From positions 1 to 39,572 of the forward strand of contig JANPAR010000293.1 in NCBI GenBank assembly GCA_031430015.1: a stretch of 39,572 nt of DNA, read 5' to 3'. The stretch's first letter is position 1. Each line of letters begins with the position of its first letter. The notes beneath the pieces were generated by a model. That model was not told where the DNA came from, made no database searches, and saw only the letters and a list, made by a program, of their open reading frames with translations. The position numbers and the translations under genes were made by a program. Shown one piece after another: positions 25,185-33,386 of this stretch. This DNA comes from CANJDH01 sp031430015 (GTDB lineage Bacteria > Pseudomonadota > Gammaproteobacteria > Burkholderiales > JAEUOS01).

Positions 25185-25961
25185 ATGGTGCGGTTTGATG
25201 CGATCACGCTGTTCCCTGAAATGTTTGCCAGTGTGTCCGCGCATGGCATCACGGCGCGGGCGCTGGAGCAGCAAGCGTGGCAGCTGGCGTGCTGGAATCC
25301 GCGTGATTACGCCGGCAACACGTATCGCCGGGTGGATGACCGGCCTTTCGGTGGCGGGCCGGGGATGGTGATGCAGGCGGCGCCGCTGGAAGCGGCGATC
25401 AACGCGGCCAAGGCCGCGCAGGTGGCGGCAGGATTGCAGGCGCGGGTGCTTTACCTCTCGCCACAAGGCAAGACGCTGGATCACCCCAAGGTGATGCAGT
25501 TGCGGGACCAAATGCAAGGCGGCTGCGGCGTGGTGTTGCTGTGTGGTCGTTATGAAGGAATCGACGAGCGACTGATCGCGCGCAGTGTAGATGAAGAAGT
25601 ATCGATTGGTGACTACGTGCTGTCGGGCGGTGAGCTGGCAGCGCTGGTGTTGATTGATGCGGTGGTGCGGCAGTTGCCGGGTGTGATGAATGATGACGCG
25701 TCGGTAGAGCAGGATTCGTTTGTCAACGGTCTGCTTGATTGCCCGCACTACACGCGCCCGGAGGAACACGCGGGCGCACGGGTGCCTGATGTGTTGTTGT
25801 CAGGCAACCATGGCGAGATTGCGCGCTGGCGGTTGAAGCAATCGCTGGTGCGGACGATGCAACGACGGCCTGAGTTGGCGAAAGCATGGGCATCCGGTGC
25901 ATTGAGTAAGGACGAGGCGAAGCTCTGGGCGCAGGTGCGCAAGGAGCTGAATCTCGAATGA
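25185..25961 (+). CDS. trmD: tRNA (guanosine-37-N1)-methyltransferase
   Basis: This 258-residue SPOUT enzyme makes m1G37 in tRNAs reading CNN and some other codons, preventing +1 frameshifts. The N-terminal MVRFDAITLFPEMFASVSAHG, the YRRVDDRPFGGGPGMVMQ segment, the knot sequence LLCGRYEGIDER and VSIGDYVLSGGELAAL, and the NGLLDCPHYTRPEEHAG motif are all present. The ATG at 25185 has AGAGG eight bases upstream and gives the family N-terminus; a TTG at 25167 would add six residues. Its TGA overlaps an in-frame ATG (25958) that leads into rplS. Confidence 0.97.
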   Translation: MVRFDAITLFPEMFASVSAHGITARALEQQAWQLACWNPRDYAGNTYRRVDDRPFGGGPGMVMQAAPLEAAINAAKAAQVAAGLQARVLYLSPQGKTLDHPKVMQLRDQMQGGCGVVLLCGRYEGIDERLIARSVDEEVSIGDYVLSGGELAALVLIDAVVRQLPGVMNDDASVEQDSFVNGLLDCPHYTRPEEHAGARVPDVLLSGNHGEIARWRLKQSLVRTMQRRPELAKAWASGALSKDEAKLWAQVRKELNLE

Positions 25962-25975
25962 CAAACGGCGGTATC

Positions 25976-26000
25976 AGGCCGGCGCAGGTGCGCCAAGCCT
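25976..26000 (+). other. Hairpin in the rplS leader
   Basis: GGCGCA (25981-25986) pairs with TGCGCC (25989-25994) and is extended by AGGC (25976-25979) with GCCT (25997-26000). It lies 15 bp after the trmD stop and could influence rplS translation or message processing. No U-tract follows, so it is not a terminator. Confidence 0.4.
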
Positions 26001-26095
26001 GCTCTTCCGTCAAGTTCGCTGGATCAGATCACCGAGTCAAGGCGGTCAAATTCAAAAGCGGCCAACCGCACAAAATGTGCAGAAAGGCAATACTC

Positions 26096-26602
26096 ATGAG
26101 CAAAACCATCGACGACATCAAGCTTGCAGAGCAAGTGCGTAGTTCTGGGAACACCGCATCGGCGCCCGCGTCGGGCAAAAGCAAAATGCGGGTTAATTCC
26201 GGGAGCATCATCGAGCAACTGAACAAAGAAGAAATCGCGCGTCTGGCGAAAAACATCCCTGTGTTCGCCCCCGGCGACACCGTGATCGTCAACGTCAACG
26301 TGGTTGAAGGCGAGCGCAAGCGGGTGCAGGCATTTGAAGGTGTGGTGATCGGGCGCCGGAACCGCAGCATCGGCTCCTCCTTCATCGTGCGCAAAGTATC
26401 GTCCGGCGAAGGTGTCGAGCGTACCTTCCAGCTTTACTCGCCGCTGATCGCGTCGATTGAAGTCAAGCGCAAGGGCGATGTGCGCCGCGCCAAGCTCTAC
26501 TTCCTGCGTGAGCGTTCGGGCAAATCGGCGCGTATCAAGGAAAAGCTGCACAAGCGCGCGGACAAAACGGCCGTTGCAGTGACGGAGTCTGCCGCGGCTT
26601 AA
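26096..26602 (+). CDS. rplS: 50S ribosomal protein L19 with N-terminal extension
   Basis: L19 sits at the 30S-50S interface. The core is unmistakable: IIEQLNKEEIARLAKNIPVF, APGDTVIVNVNVVEGERKRV, RKVSSGEGVERTFQLYSPL and AKLYFLRERSGKSARIKEKL. From the ATG at 26096 (GAAAGG upstream) the product is 168 residues, against about 115 in E. coli. The extra sequence is about 35 residues at the front (MSKTIDDIKLAEQVRSSGNT, then ASAPASGKSK) and about 15 at the end. Alternative starts are an ATG at 26186, giving a nearly standard N-terminus, and an ATG at 25958 overlapping the trmD stop. It is the last gene of the operon. Confidence 0.93.
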   Translation: MSKTIDDIKLAEQVRSSGNTASAPASGKSKMRVNSGSIIEQLNKEEIARLAKNIPVFAPGDTVIVNVNVVEGERKRVQAFEGVVIGRRNRSIGSSFIVRKVSSGEGVERTFQLYSPLIASIEVKRKGDVRRAKLYFLRERSGKSARIKEKLHKRADKTAVAVTESAAA

Positions 26603-26650
26603 ATGCTCCAAGCGGGCTTAGCGGCCCAAGCGGGCTGTGCAGTACCCCAG

Positions 26651-26688
26651 CGGGGCGTACCGGAAACGGACGCCCCGTTTTGCTTTTT
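26651..26688 (+). terminator. Rho-independent terminator after rplS
   Basis: CGGGGCGT (26651-26658) pairs with ACGCCCCG (26670-26677). Inside, CCG pairs with CGG around a GAAA tetraloop, and TTTTGCTTTTT follows. It is placed 48 bp after the rplS stop and ends the operon. Confidence 0.9.
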
Positions 26689-26777
26689 ATGTTGGCAAAC
26701 TCGCATATCCTGAAGCTTGACAGTCCCGCCAGAAAACCTTTTCGTCGTGAATCAAGCTCTTTCATCAAACCCATTCC

Positions 26778-27500
26778 ATGACTGATCAGCGCATCACTCT
26801 CTCCAACGAAGACGCACGCGCCATCGTGCGCCAAGACCCGGCGCTCTATAACGCCGGTCTCGCGCCGGTGCGTGGGGTCACGCCGCAGTCGCTGCGCGCC
26901 CGCTTTAAGGCGCCGCGCGACTGGCAGCACGAAATGCTGGGCGACGGCCAATTCACGGCGCCGGATGGAGCAGGCGGACTGATCGCGGGAATGACGGCAG
27001 GGGAGGCCTACAAACCGGCGGCGGTGTTGATCCCGCTGGTACAGCGCGCGTCACTCACACTGCTCCTCACCCAGCGCCCGCTGCACATGAAGCACCATCC
27101 CGGGCAGATCAGCTTTCCCGGCGGACGGGTAGAAGCATCCGACACCGACGCAACCGCCACCGCGCTGCGCGAGACGCAGGAAGAAATCGGCCTCGCGCGC
27201 AAGCACATCGAGATCATCGGCACGCTGCCCGCGTATCACACGGTCACCAACTACGCTGTCACGCCAGTGGTGGCGCTGGTGCAACCGCCGTTTGACTTGA
27301 CGCTTGATGCCAACGAAGTGGCGGATGCGTTCGAGGTGCCGCTTGAATTCCTCCTCGACCCGGCCAATCACGAAAAGCGCAGCCGCGCCTGGTTTGGCCG
27401 CGAACGCCATTTCTACGCCATGCCCTATGGCGACAAATTCATCTGGGGTGCGACAGCCGCGATGCTGCGCAATTTGTATCACTTCCTGCGTGCGGAGTAG
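26778..27500 (+). CDS. CoA pyrophosphatase-type Nudix hydrolase
   Basis: This 240-residue protein has the NudL/UPF0035-type Nudix domain. HMKHHPGQISFPGGRVEASD leads into the catalytic ALRETQEEIGL (RExxEE at 131-136). The LLLTQRPLHMKHHPGQISFP stretch before the box is the signature of enzymes that cleave CoA to 3',5'-ADP and 4'-phosphopantetheine. An N-terminal segment of about 75 residues (RARFKAPRDWQHE) is also seen in betaproteobacterial relatives. The first conserved glutamate of the consensus Nudix box is not obvious, as in other CoA-type members. It is convergent with the SapC gene (43 bp between stops). Confidence 0.9.
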   Translation: MTDQRITLSNEDARAIVRQDPALYNAGLAPVRGVTPQSLRARFKAPRDWQHEMLGDGQFTAPDGAGGLIAGMTAGEAYKPAAVLIPLVQRASLTLLLTQRPLHMKHHPGQISFPGGRVEASDTDATATALRETQEEIGLARKHIEIIGTLPAYHTVTNYAVTPVVALVQPPFDLTLDANEVADAFEVPLEFLLDPANHEKRSRAWFGRERHFYAMPYGDKFIWGATAAMLRNLYHFLRAE

Positions 27501-27543
27501 GGCAAAAAATGTGGCGCGGCCCGCGCCGCGCACGCTTCTCTGG

Positions 27544-28359
27544 CTACTCTGACGTTTTGGCGCTGCGCCGCACGGTTTCCTTCACCGGTGCCTGCCGCTT
27601 TGCGCGGTCATACAGCCGCGCGAAATTGGCAAGTGAAAAGAAGTGCGCATAGATGCGACCCATCAGGCCCTTTTCGATCAGCGCCTTGTGATTGGCCGCT
27701 TTGAGGGCGAGAAATTTGGCCTCGTCGATACGCTGCATGCCCTGCAACTCAAGGGCCTGTTTGCCGCCTTCGTTGACCTGCATGGTGAAGGGCGCAAACA
27801 ATTCGAGTTTGGTAAAGATCGCGCACATCTGCGCGGTGAGGTCGAGGTCGGCTTCGTATTCTGAGAGCAGCTTTTCGCGCTCGACCCATTGTGGCTCTGC
27901 CTGGCCGGCCTGGTTGAACAGCGCAATACCGGCCGTATCGAGGTAAGCCCTGTCGATGCACACCACCTTGTCAGTCTGTGGCTGGCCGTCGACGTACACC
28001 TTGGAGATGCAGAACGGATAGCGCCGCACGAAGGCTGGGAGATAGGTGTCAGCGGCCCATTCGCCCTCGGCATTGACGAATAAATTCTGCTCGTCGCCGA
28101 GACCGAGTACTGCAAGTGGAGAGTAAGTCTGGCCGTTGTCGGCAGTGGAAAACACGATCGGGTAGTCGCGCGAAGCGACGATGAATTCGGAAAATGAAAT
28201 TGCCATCGCGTTGAGGTTGCGGCAGAACGACGGCACGGCGCTGCCGGCGGTGCTGCCGTTGCCGCTGCCGGTTACTGCGCCGATGCTTGGCAGCAGCACC
28301 TTGTGTGTCTTTTCGAGCGGAACGATGTCGCCGTAGCCGAAGGGGGCCGTGATCTGCAT
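27544..28359 (-). CDS. SapC family protein
   Basis: This 271-residue protein matches the SapC family (named after a Campylobacter fetus S-layer locus gene), with FCRNLNAMAISFSEFIVASR, DYPIVFSTADNGQTYSPLAV and LGLGDEQNLFVNAEGEWAAD, then TYLPAFVRRYPF as its core. The family is widespread in proteobacteria without S-layers and its function is not known. A Gly/Ser-rich loop (VTGSGNGSTAGSAVP, about residues 29-43) interrupts the N-terminal part. There is no signal peptide. It is convergent with the Nudix gene and divergent from the CobD-like gene. Confidence 0.85.
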   Translation of the reverse strand: MQITAPFGYGDIVPLEKTHKVLLPSIGAVTGSGNGSTAGSAVPSFCRNLNAMAISFSEFIVASRDYPIVFSTADNGQTYSPLAVLGLGDEQNLFVNAEGEWAADTYLPAFVRRYPFCISKVYVDGQPQTDKVVCIDRAYLDTAGIALFNQAGQAEPQWVEREKLLSEYEADLDLTAQMCAIFTKLELFAPFTMQVNEGGKQALELQGMQRIDEAKFLALKAANHKALIEKGLMGRIYAHFFSLANFARLYDRAKRQAPVKETVRRSAKTSE

Positions 28360-28498
28360 GGGGTCTCCTGCGAGGTGCAGTGCATAGTGCTGCCGCTTGC
28401 TGCGTGGTGGCGCTGGTGTGGCTCACTGGTGCCGACGATTGTAGCCGTGCGTGCGAGCCGCAGACTCAGCGGTGCAGTGCCATGTTATCTTCGTGCGC

Positions 28499-29476
28499 AT
28501 GACCTTTATGTCTCTGCTCATGGCTTTGCTGCTCGAACAATTACGTCCGTTGCCGGACCGGGCACGCGTCGGCAAGCCACTGCGCAGCGTGTTTGATTTC
28601 ATCGAGCATCATCTCAACGCAGGCGAGCATCATCATGGCTTGACGGCGTGGCTGCTGACGGTGCTGCCGCTGGTGGCGTTGTCGCTGGTGATCTATTACG
28701 CGCTCTATCAGGTGTCTTTCGTGCTAGCGTGGGCGTGGAACGTGCTTGTGCTGTATCTGACGATGGGCTTTCGCCAGTTCAGCCATCACTTCACCGACAT
28801 TCACCGGGCGCTCGCCACCGGCGACTTGCCGCAGGCGCGCGCGCTGATGGGTGCATGGCGTGGCCGCCCCGCCGATGATCTCAACTCGACCGAGATTGCG
28901 CGCCTGGCGATTGAGGAAGCGCTGACGGCGTCGCATCATCACGTATTCGGCGTATTGTTTTGGTTTGCGGTGCTGCCGGGGCCGGCGGGGGCACTGCTCT
29001 ATCGCTTGACTCTGTTGCTCAAGGCGCAGTGGGGTGCTGCTGCAATGGGTGGTGCTTCGAGTGGCGCGGGTGCCGCTGCTGCTAAAGACAGTGCCAACCG
29101 TGGCTTTGGCCATTTCGCCCAACAGGCGGCGCGCTGGATCGACTGGGTGCCGCTGCGTCTGACCGCGATTGGTTTTGCAGTAGTGGGCAATTTTGAGGAT
29201 GCAGTCTACTGCTGGCGCAATCAGGCGGCGCGCTGGCGCGATCCGGAGATGGGCATCGTGCTGGCGAGCGGGGCGGGGGCGATTGGTGTCACGTTGGGCA
29301 AACCGCTGCGCGATGGCATCGGCCCGGCAGGCGTGGCGATTGATGACCGCATCGAGATTGGATCAGGCCTGGAAGCGGATGCGGCATTCTTGTCGAGCAC
29401 TGTGGGTCTGGTGTGGCGGGCGCTGGTGTTGTGGATGCTGTTGCTGGCAATGATGGCGGTAGCGAGTTGGGTGTGA
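28499..29476 (+). CDS. CobD/CbiB-family (AmpE-like) membrane protein
   Basis: This 325-residue membrane protein resembles CobD/CbiB and AmpE. MTFMSLLMALLLEQLRPLPD, a helix LTAWLLTVLPLVALSLVIYY, NSTEIARLAIEEALTASHHH and VFGVLFWFAVLPGPAGALLY are the key segments; the EExxxxxxxHVFGxLFWF pattern is shared with both families. True CobD makes adenosylcobinamide phosphate, but no cobalamin genes are nearby and AmpE-like signalling is equally possible. An Ala/Gly/Ser-rich linker (GAAAMGGASSGAGAAAAKDS) splits the protein. The ATG at 28499 is used; 28508 is an alternative. It is convergent with the DUF2007 gene. Confidence 0.82.
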   Translation: MTFMSLLMALLLEQLRPLPDRARVGKPLRSVFDFIEHHLNAGEHHHGLTAWLLTVLPLVALSLVIYYALYQVSFVLAWAWNVLVLYLTMGFRQFSHHFTDIHRALATGDLPQARALMGAWRGRPADDLNSTEIARLAIEEALTASHHHVFGVLFWFAVLPGPAGALLYRLTLLLKAQWGAAAMGGASSGAGAAAAKDSANRGFGHFAQQAARWIDWVPLRLTAIGFAVVGNFEDAVYCWRNQAARWRDPEMGIVLASGAGAIGVTLGKPLRDGIGPAGVAIDDRIEIGSGLEADAAFLSSTVGLVWRALVLWMLLLAMMAVASWV

Positions 29477-29513
29477 CCGGCACCGCCGGCCAACCGCATT
29501 GATTTGATCGCGA

Positions 29514-29825
29514 TCAAGCTGCGGCGCGCTCGGTGCCGCAATTCCAGCAGGCACTAAACTGGCCTTCGAGCCACTCGTTGCATTTCGTACAAGTCCAGCT
29601 GGGCGCATAGCTCGGCCGGCGGATCTCGTGGATCAACGCACGCGCTTCGGCAGCTTGCGCAGCATTGGCAATCCACACCTCGGGCCAAGTCTGATCGAAA
29701 GGCACTTCGCCGGCGACGCGCATCAGGTTTTCGTTGCGCAAAAAAGCAACGATGCCGGCGGCATCGAGGACGTTGCGCAGATGCGTGGCTTCGACCAAAT
29801 CGTAAGCGCGCCAGACGCGGATCAT
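29514..29825 (-). CDS. DUF2007 protein with C-terminal zinc ribbon
   Basis: This 103-residue protein starts with a DUF2007 domain (MIRVWRAYDLVEATHLRNVL, DAAGIVAFLRNENL, about residues 1-66), a PII-like fold proposed to bind a small ligand or protein. It ends with a zinc-ribbon-like module containing Cys79, Cys82, Cys93 and Cys96 (CTKC and CWNC). The function is unknown. It follows rsgA by 84 bp on the same strand, with CTGAT-containing repeats in between, and is convergent with the CobD-like gene. Confidence 0.85.
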   Translation of the reverse strand: MIRVWRAYDLVEATHLRNVLDAAGIVAFLRNENLMRVAGEVPFDQTWPEVWIANAAQAAEARALIHEIRRPSYAPSWTCTKCNEWLEGQFSACWNCGTERAAA

Positions 29826-29838
29826 GGGCGGGTGAGAT

Positions 29839-29896
29839 GGGTATCAGAGGTGTGTCCGGCGCACATCAGAGGGGTATCAGGTGTGTATCTGATGCG
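29839..29896. repeat. CTGAT-rich direct repeats upstream of the DUF2007 gene
   Basis: GGTATCAGAGGTGTGT (29840-29855) and GGTATCAGGTGTGT (29873-29886) are near-identical direct repeats 33 bp apart, with further ATCAG/CTGAT copies between and beside them. They sit in the presumed leader or promoter of the DUF2007 gene. Confidence 0.5.
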
Positions 29897-29909
29897 AACT
29901 ACGGGAAAA

Positions 29910-30857
29910 TCAAGCCCCGATATCCGCCGTGAGCTTTTGATACAACGCAAAGCGCTCGGGGTGGATCGCGCCACTGGCTGCTGCCGTGCGCACCGGGCAG
30001 TTCGGTTCGTGCAGGTGGCGGCAGTTGGCGAAGCGGCAACTGCCAAGGTAAGGCGCGAATTCATGAAAGCCGGCTTCGAGGTCGGCGTAACGCAGATGAT
30101 GAATTCCCACCTCCTGCATGCCGGGGCAGTCGATGATGGTGCTCGCGGCATCGATACGGTACAAACGTGAAAACGTGGTGGTGTGTTTGCCCGCCTTGAG
30201 CGCGGCAGAGAGTTCGCCAATCACCGCCGCGGCGCCCGGCACCAGCGCGTTGATGAGGCTCGATTTACCCATGCCTGATTGCCCAGCCAACACCGTGCAT
30301 CGGCTCAAGAGCCGCTCCAGGAGCGCCTCTTGGGCCGATGGCAGAGTGCCGTCGCGCGGCTTGGCGGTGAGAGTGATGACCTCATGGCCTGCCGCTTCAA
30401 ACATGGTCAGGCGCGCGCGCGCTGCATCGCGGCCGGCCATGTCGGTCTTGTTGAGCACGATCAGCGCCGGCACGTCGGCTGCGTGGGCGATCAGCAGCAC
30501 GCGCGTGATGAACTCTTCCGACGCGCGTGGTTCGACGGCGGCGAGCACCAGCACCTGATCCACGTTGGCGGCGATGCTTTTTTGCTTGTAGGCATCGGAG
30601 CGCTCCAGATAATTGCGCCGCGGCAGCACCTGGTTGATGACGCCCTGGCCCGGCCCGGTGAGGGCGCAAGCGACGCGGTCACCGCAAGCGACATTGTGTT
30701 TTTTGCCGCGCGTGACGCAATCAAGATGTTCACCCGCATCGGTCTCAATTTCGTAGCGGCGGCCGAATACAGCGATGACAGTGCCGGTGCCGGCGTTTGC
30801 AGCGTTCGTGGAGTGCGCGGCGCCGGCGGGCGCGCGGCTTGACACTGGTGTGCTCAA
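29910..30857 (-). CDS. rsgA: Ribosome small-subunit-dependent GTPase A
   Basis: This 315-residue circularly permuted GTPase checks late 30S assembly. An N-terminal OB-fold (VIAVFGRRYEIETDAGEHLD, about 27-46) precedes the permuted motifs G4 NKTD (136-139), G1 GQSGMGKSS (192-200) and G3 DCPG (243-246). A C-terminal zinc site uses Cys274, Cys279, His281 and Cys287 (CRFANCRHLHEPNC). The start is TTG at 30857, which overlaps the phhB stop as TTGA, so translation is probably coupled to phhB. The first 20 residues are low in complexity. Confidence 0.95.
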   Translation of the reverse strand: MSTPVSSRAPAGAAHSTNAANAGTGTVIAVFGRRYEIETDAGEHLDCVTRGKKHNVACGDRVACALTGPGQGVINQVLPRRNYLERSDAYKQKSIAANVDQVLVLAAVEPRASEEFITRVLLIAHAADVPALIVLNKTDMAGRDAARARLTMFEAAGHEVITLTAKPRDGTLPSAQEALLERLLSRCTVLAGQSGMGKSSLINALVPGAAAVIGELSAALKAGKHTTTFSRLYRIDAASTIIDCPGMQEVGIHHLRYADLEAGFHEFAPYLGSCRFANCRHLHEPNCPVRTAAASGAIHPERFALYQKLTADIGA

Positions 30858-31189
30858 AGCTTGAGCATTGCGTCAGCCTTGGCCGCGCAAATGAAATCGT
30901 TTTCGGTGAGGCCCTGCACCGAGTGCGTGTCGTAACGCACTTCGCACTTGTTGTAGTTCACGACCAGCTCGGGGTGATGGTCTTCACGGTGCGAGACAAG
31001 CGCGAGGCCGTTCACAAAAGCCATGGTCTCGAAATAATTCTTGAACGCATACGTCTTGACCAGCTTGCTGCCGAGAATTTCCCAGCCTCTGAGTTGCGTC
31101 AGCAATTCACGCGCGGCAATATCGGCCAGTGGATGGCTTCCTTCACACGGCGCGCAATGGCGCGTAACCAGATCAGACAAGCTTGCCAC
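30854..31189 (-). CDS. phhB: 4a-hydroxytetrahydrobiopterin dehydratase (pterin-4a-carbinolamine dehydratase)
   Basis: This 111-residue protein dehydrates pterin-4a-carbinolamine, recycling the cofactor of phenylalanine hydroxylase. Typical segments are LRGWEILGSKLVKTYAFKNY, FETMAFVNGLALVSHREDHH, PELVVNYNKCEVRYDTHSV and GLTENDFICAAKAD. The catalytic histidines lie in HREDHHPE. The start is GTG at 31189. No phhA is in the window. Its TGA overlaps the rsgA TTG start, and the M48 protease gene lies 97 bp upstream on the same strand. Confidence 0.93.
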   Translation of the reverse strand: MASLSDLVTRHCAPCEGSHPLADIAARELLTQLRGWEILGSKLVKTYAFKNYFETMAFVNGLALVSHREDHHPELVVNYNKCEVRYDTHSVQGLTENDFICAAKADAMLKL

Positions 31190-31286
31190 CCGTGATCAAG
31201 CCATCAAGCATGGTTCAAGCCTTTAACAGTGCGGCGTGTAAAGGCGCAGTGCCGGTTCGGCCGGCTCAGCCGACGCGCCTGGCGAT

Positions 31287-32534
31287 TCATGCTGCCAGCG
31301 TTTTGAGCCGCGCCACGCGCAAAGGGGCAGGCGGGTGTGAGTCGTAAAACGCCGAGAACCATTTGTCGGGCGTGAGCGTGGCGGCGTTGTCTTTGTAGAG
31401 TTTGGTGAGTGCGGCGATCAGCGGTTGTGCGCCGGTGATGCCGGCCGCGAAGGCATCGGCTTCGTATTCATGCTTGCGCGAACTGATGCTGGTGAGCGGG
31501 TGAAAAATGAACGTGAACACCGGCAACACCAAAGCAAACAGCGTGAGCGCGGTGCCCGCGCTGATTTGCGTGACGCCGAGGCCGGCGTAAAACCACGCAG
31601 CGTTGGCCAACTCGCCGAGCAGCCAGAGAAACAGCAAGGAGAGTGCAAACAGCACAGCGATGCGCTTGACGATATGGCGGCGCTTGAAGTGGCCCAACTC
31701 GTGCGCGAGCACGGCCTCAACTTCGCTCTCATCCAGACGCGAGATCAGGGTGTCGAACAGCACGATGCGTTTGGCGCTGCCAAAGCCGGAAAAATAGGCA
31801 TTGCCATGATTCGAGCGCGTCGAGCCATCCATGACGAACAAACCCTGCGAGCGAAAGCCGGTGCGCGCAAGCAGCGCCTCAATGCGCGCCTTCAAGGGTC
31901 CATCGGGCATCGGCACGAACTTGTTGAACAGCGGTGCAATGAAGGTGGGAAACAGCCACAGCAGCAGCAGGTTGAACGCCATCCAAGCGAGCCACGCCCA
32001 CAGCCACCACAGGGCGCCGAGCGAGGTCATCAGCCACACGGCGGCACCAAGCACGGCGCCGCCCAGTGCCACACCGAGCAGCGCGCCCTTCAGGGTGTCG
32101 ACGATGAACAGCTTCCACCTCATCTGGTTGAAGCCGAATTTTGCTTCGATCACAAAGCTGCGGTACGCGGCGAACGGCAAGTCCAGCAGCGACAGCATTG
32201 CGAATACGGCGCCCGCGCCCAGCGCTTCACGCCACATACCGCTGGCGATGCTGCCCGCCCAGCTGAATACCGCATCAATGCCGCCGGCCAGCGTGAGCGC
32301 AACCAGCAGGAAGGCCCCAAACACCGTCTCGATCAAGCCAAAGCCTAGCTTGGCGCGCGTGTAGTCGGCGGCCTTGTGATGCGCACTCAAATCGACTGCC
32401 GCCGCAAAGTCCGCCGGCACGGCATCACGGTGCGCTGCCACGCAGCGCGCCTGACGCAGGGCGAGCCAGCACTTGAGCACCAGCATCAAGGCGAGGGCGG
32501 CGAGAAACAAAAAGCTGAACAGGGTGGAGGACAT
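31287..32534 (-). CDS. M48 family (Ste24-type) membrane metalloprotease
   Basis: This 415-residue inner-membrane zinc protease has several transmembrane helices before and after the catalytic core. The HExxH motif is His278-Glu279-His282 (AVLAHELGHFKRRHIVKR), and the third ligand is Glu356 in SSRKHEYEADAFA. The N-terminal part with FVIEAKFGFNQM and the NAYFSGFGSAKRIVLFDTL segment match the Ste24/CAAX-protease branch rather than the shorter HtpX. Bacterial members are thought to take part in membrane-protein quality control; eukaryotic Ste24 processes prenylated proteins. It is divergent from orn across 141 bp and upstream of phhB and rsgA. Confidence 0.93.
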   Translation of the reverse strand: MSSTLFSFLFLAALALMLVLKCWLALRQARCVAAHRDAVPADFAAAVDLSAHHKAADYTRAKLGFGLIETVFGAFLLVALTLAGGIDAVFSWAGSIASGMWREALGAGAVFAMLSLLDLPFAAYRSFVIEAKFGFNQMRWKLFIVDTLKGALLGVALGGAVLGAAVWLMTSLGALWWLWAWLAWMAFNLLLLWLFPTFIAPLFNKFVPMPDGPLKARIEALLARTGFRSQGLFVMDGSTRSNHGNAYFSGFGSAKRIVLFDTLISRLDESEVEAVLAHELGHFKRRHIVKRIAVLFALSLLFLWLLGELANAAWFYAGLGVTQISAGTALTLFALVLPVFTFIFHPLTSISSRKHEYEADAFAAGITGAQPLIAALTKLYKDNAATLTPDKWFSAFYDSHPPAPLRVARLKTLAA

Positions 32535-32675
32535 GCAGGGTACAGGTGGATCAAATCGGCGAGAGGGAATCTAAGGAAGGTGACGGCAACGCGGTGGCGC
32601 AATAGCGCCGCCACTTCACGGCGAATCGCGGCAATGCCCTGTGCGACAATCAATTGACTCAATTATCCCGCACAT

Positions 32676-33227
32676 ATGGGTATGGCCCAAGACCAAAACA
32701 ACCTGATCTGGCTCGATATGGAAATGACCGGCTTGCTGCCGGACAGCGACTGCATCATCGAAGTAGCGCTCGTCATTACTGACTCCCAACTCAATATCGT
32801 CGCTGAAGCGCCGGTGTTGGTGGTGCATCAGTCCGATGAGGTGCTGGGCGGCATGGACAAGTGGAATCAATCCACCCATGCCAAGTCAGGCCTGATTGCC
32901 AAGGTTAAGGCCTCGACGCTGGATGAGCGCGCTGTCGAGTTGCGCATGCTCGATTTTTTGAAACTGCACGTGCCCAAGAGTGCGTCGCCGATGTGCGGCA
33001 ATTCGGTCTGCCAGGACCGGCGCTTTATGGCCAAGTCGATGCCTGCACTGGAAGACTGGTTTCACTACCGCAATCTTGACGTATCTACGCTCAAGGAGTT
33101 GTGCAAGCGCTGGCGGCCCGAGTTGGCCAAAGGCTTGGTCAAGCATGGTAAGCACGAGGCGCTGGCCGACATCATCGAGTCGATTGAAGAACTCAAGTAT
33201 TACCGCGAGCACTTCTTGAAGGTGTAG
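32676..33227 (+). CDS. orn: Oligoribonuclease
   Basis: This 183-residue DEDDh 3'-5' exoribonuclease degrades the last short oligoribonucleotides, including pGpG from cyclic-di-GMP turnover. Metal-binding residues are Asp14 and Glu16 (IWLDMEMTG), Asp114 (GNSVCQDRRF), His160 and Asp165 (KHEALADI). The length is the family norm. The ATG at 32676 is used; a second Met at codon 3 (32682) is possible. It is convergent with glnD, with a palindrome-rich spacer between them. Confidence 0.97.
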   Translation: MGMAQDQNNLIWLDMEMTGLLPDSDCIIEVALVITDSQLNIVAEAPVLVVHQSDEVLGGMDKWNQSTHAKSGLIAKVKASTLDERAVELRMLDFLKLHVPKSASPMCGNSVCQDRRFMAKSMPALEDWFHYRNLDVSTLKELCKRWRPELAKGLVKHGKHEALADIIESIEELKYYREHFLKV

Positions 33228-33242
33228 CCCGCAGGGGTCTCT

Positions 33243-33316
33243 GCCTAATAACCGCTCTGGGAGCGGTTATTAGCGGGTTAGGCCTGAAGAGTGGCTGTCA
33301 GAGAGGTTCTTCAGGC
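33243..33316. terminator. Nested and tandem hairpins between convergent orn and glnD
   Basis: TAATAACCGCTC (33246-33257) and GAGCGGTTATTA (33261-33272) form a perfect 12-bp stem with a TGG loop. A second stem pairs GCCTGAAGA (33282-33290) with TCTTCAGGC (33308-33316). Neither has a U-tract, so termination would be atypical. Because the stems read the same from both sides they could serve both genes. Confidence 0.5.
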
Positions 33317-33386
33317 AGGTATCGGCTCGATGACCTATCCAGTGCGCGGCCTCTGTGCGACTCTGACGTCGAGCCGGACCGCGTGA

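Noticed and set aside
27513..27527. GGCGCGG/CCGCGCC stem between the convergent Nudix and SapC genes
   Set aside because: The stem is short, GC-only and lacks a T-tract; chance formation is likely in sequence this GC-rich.
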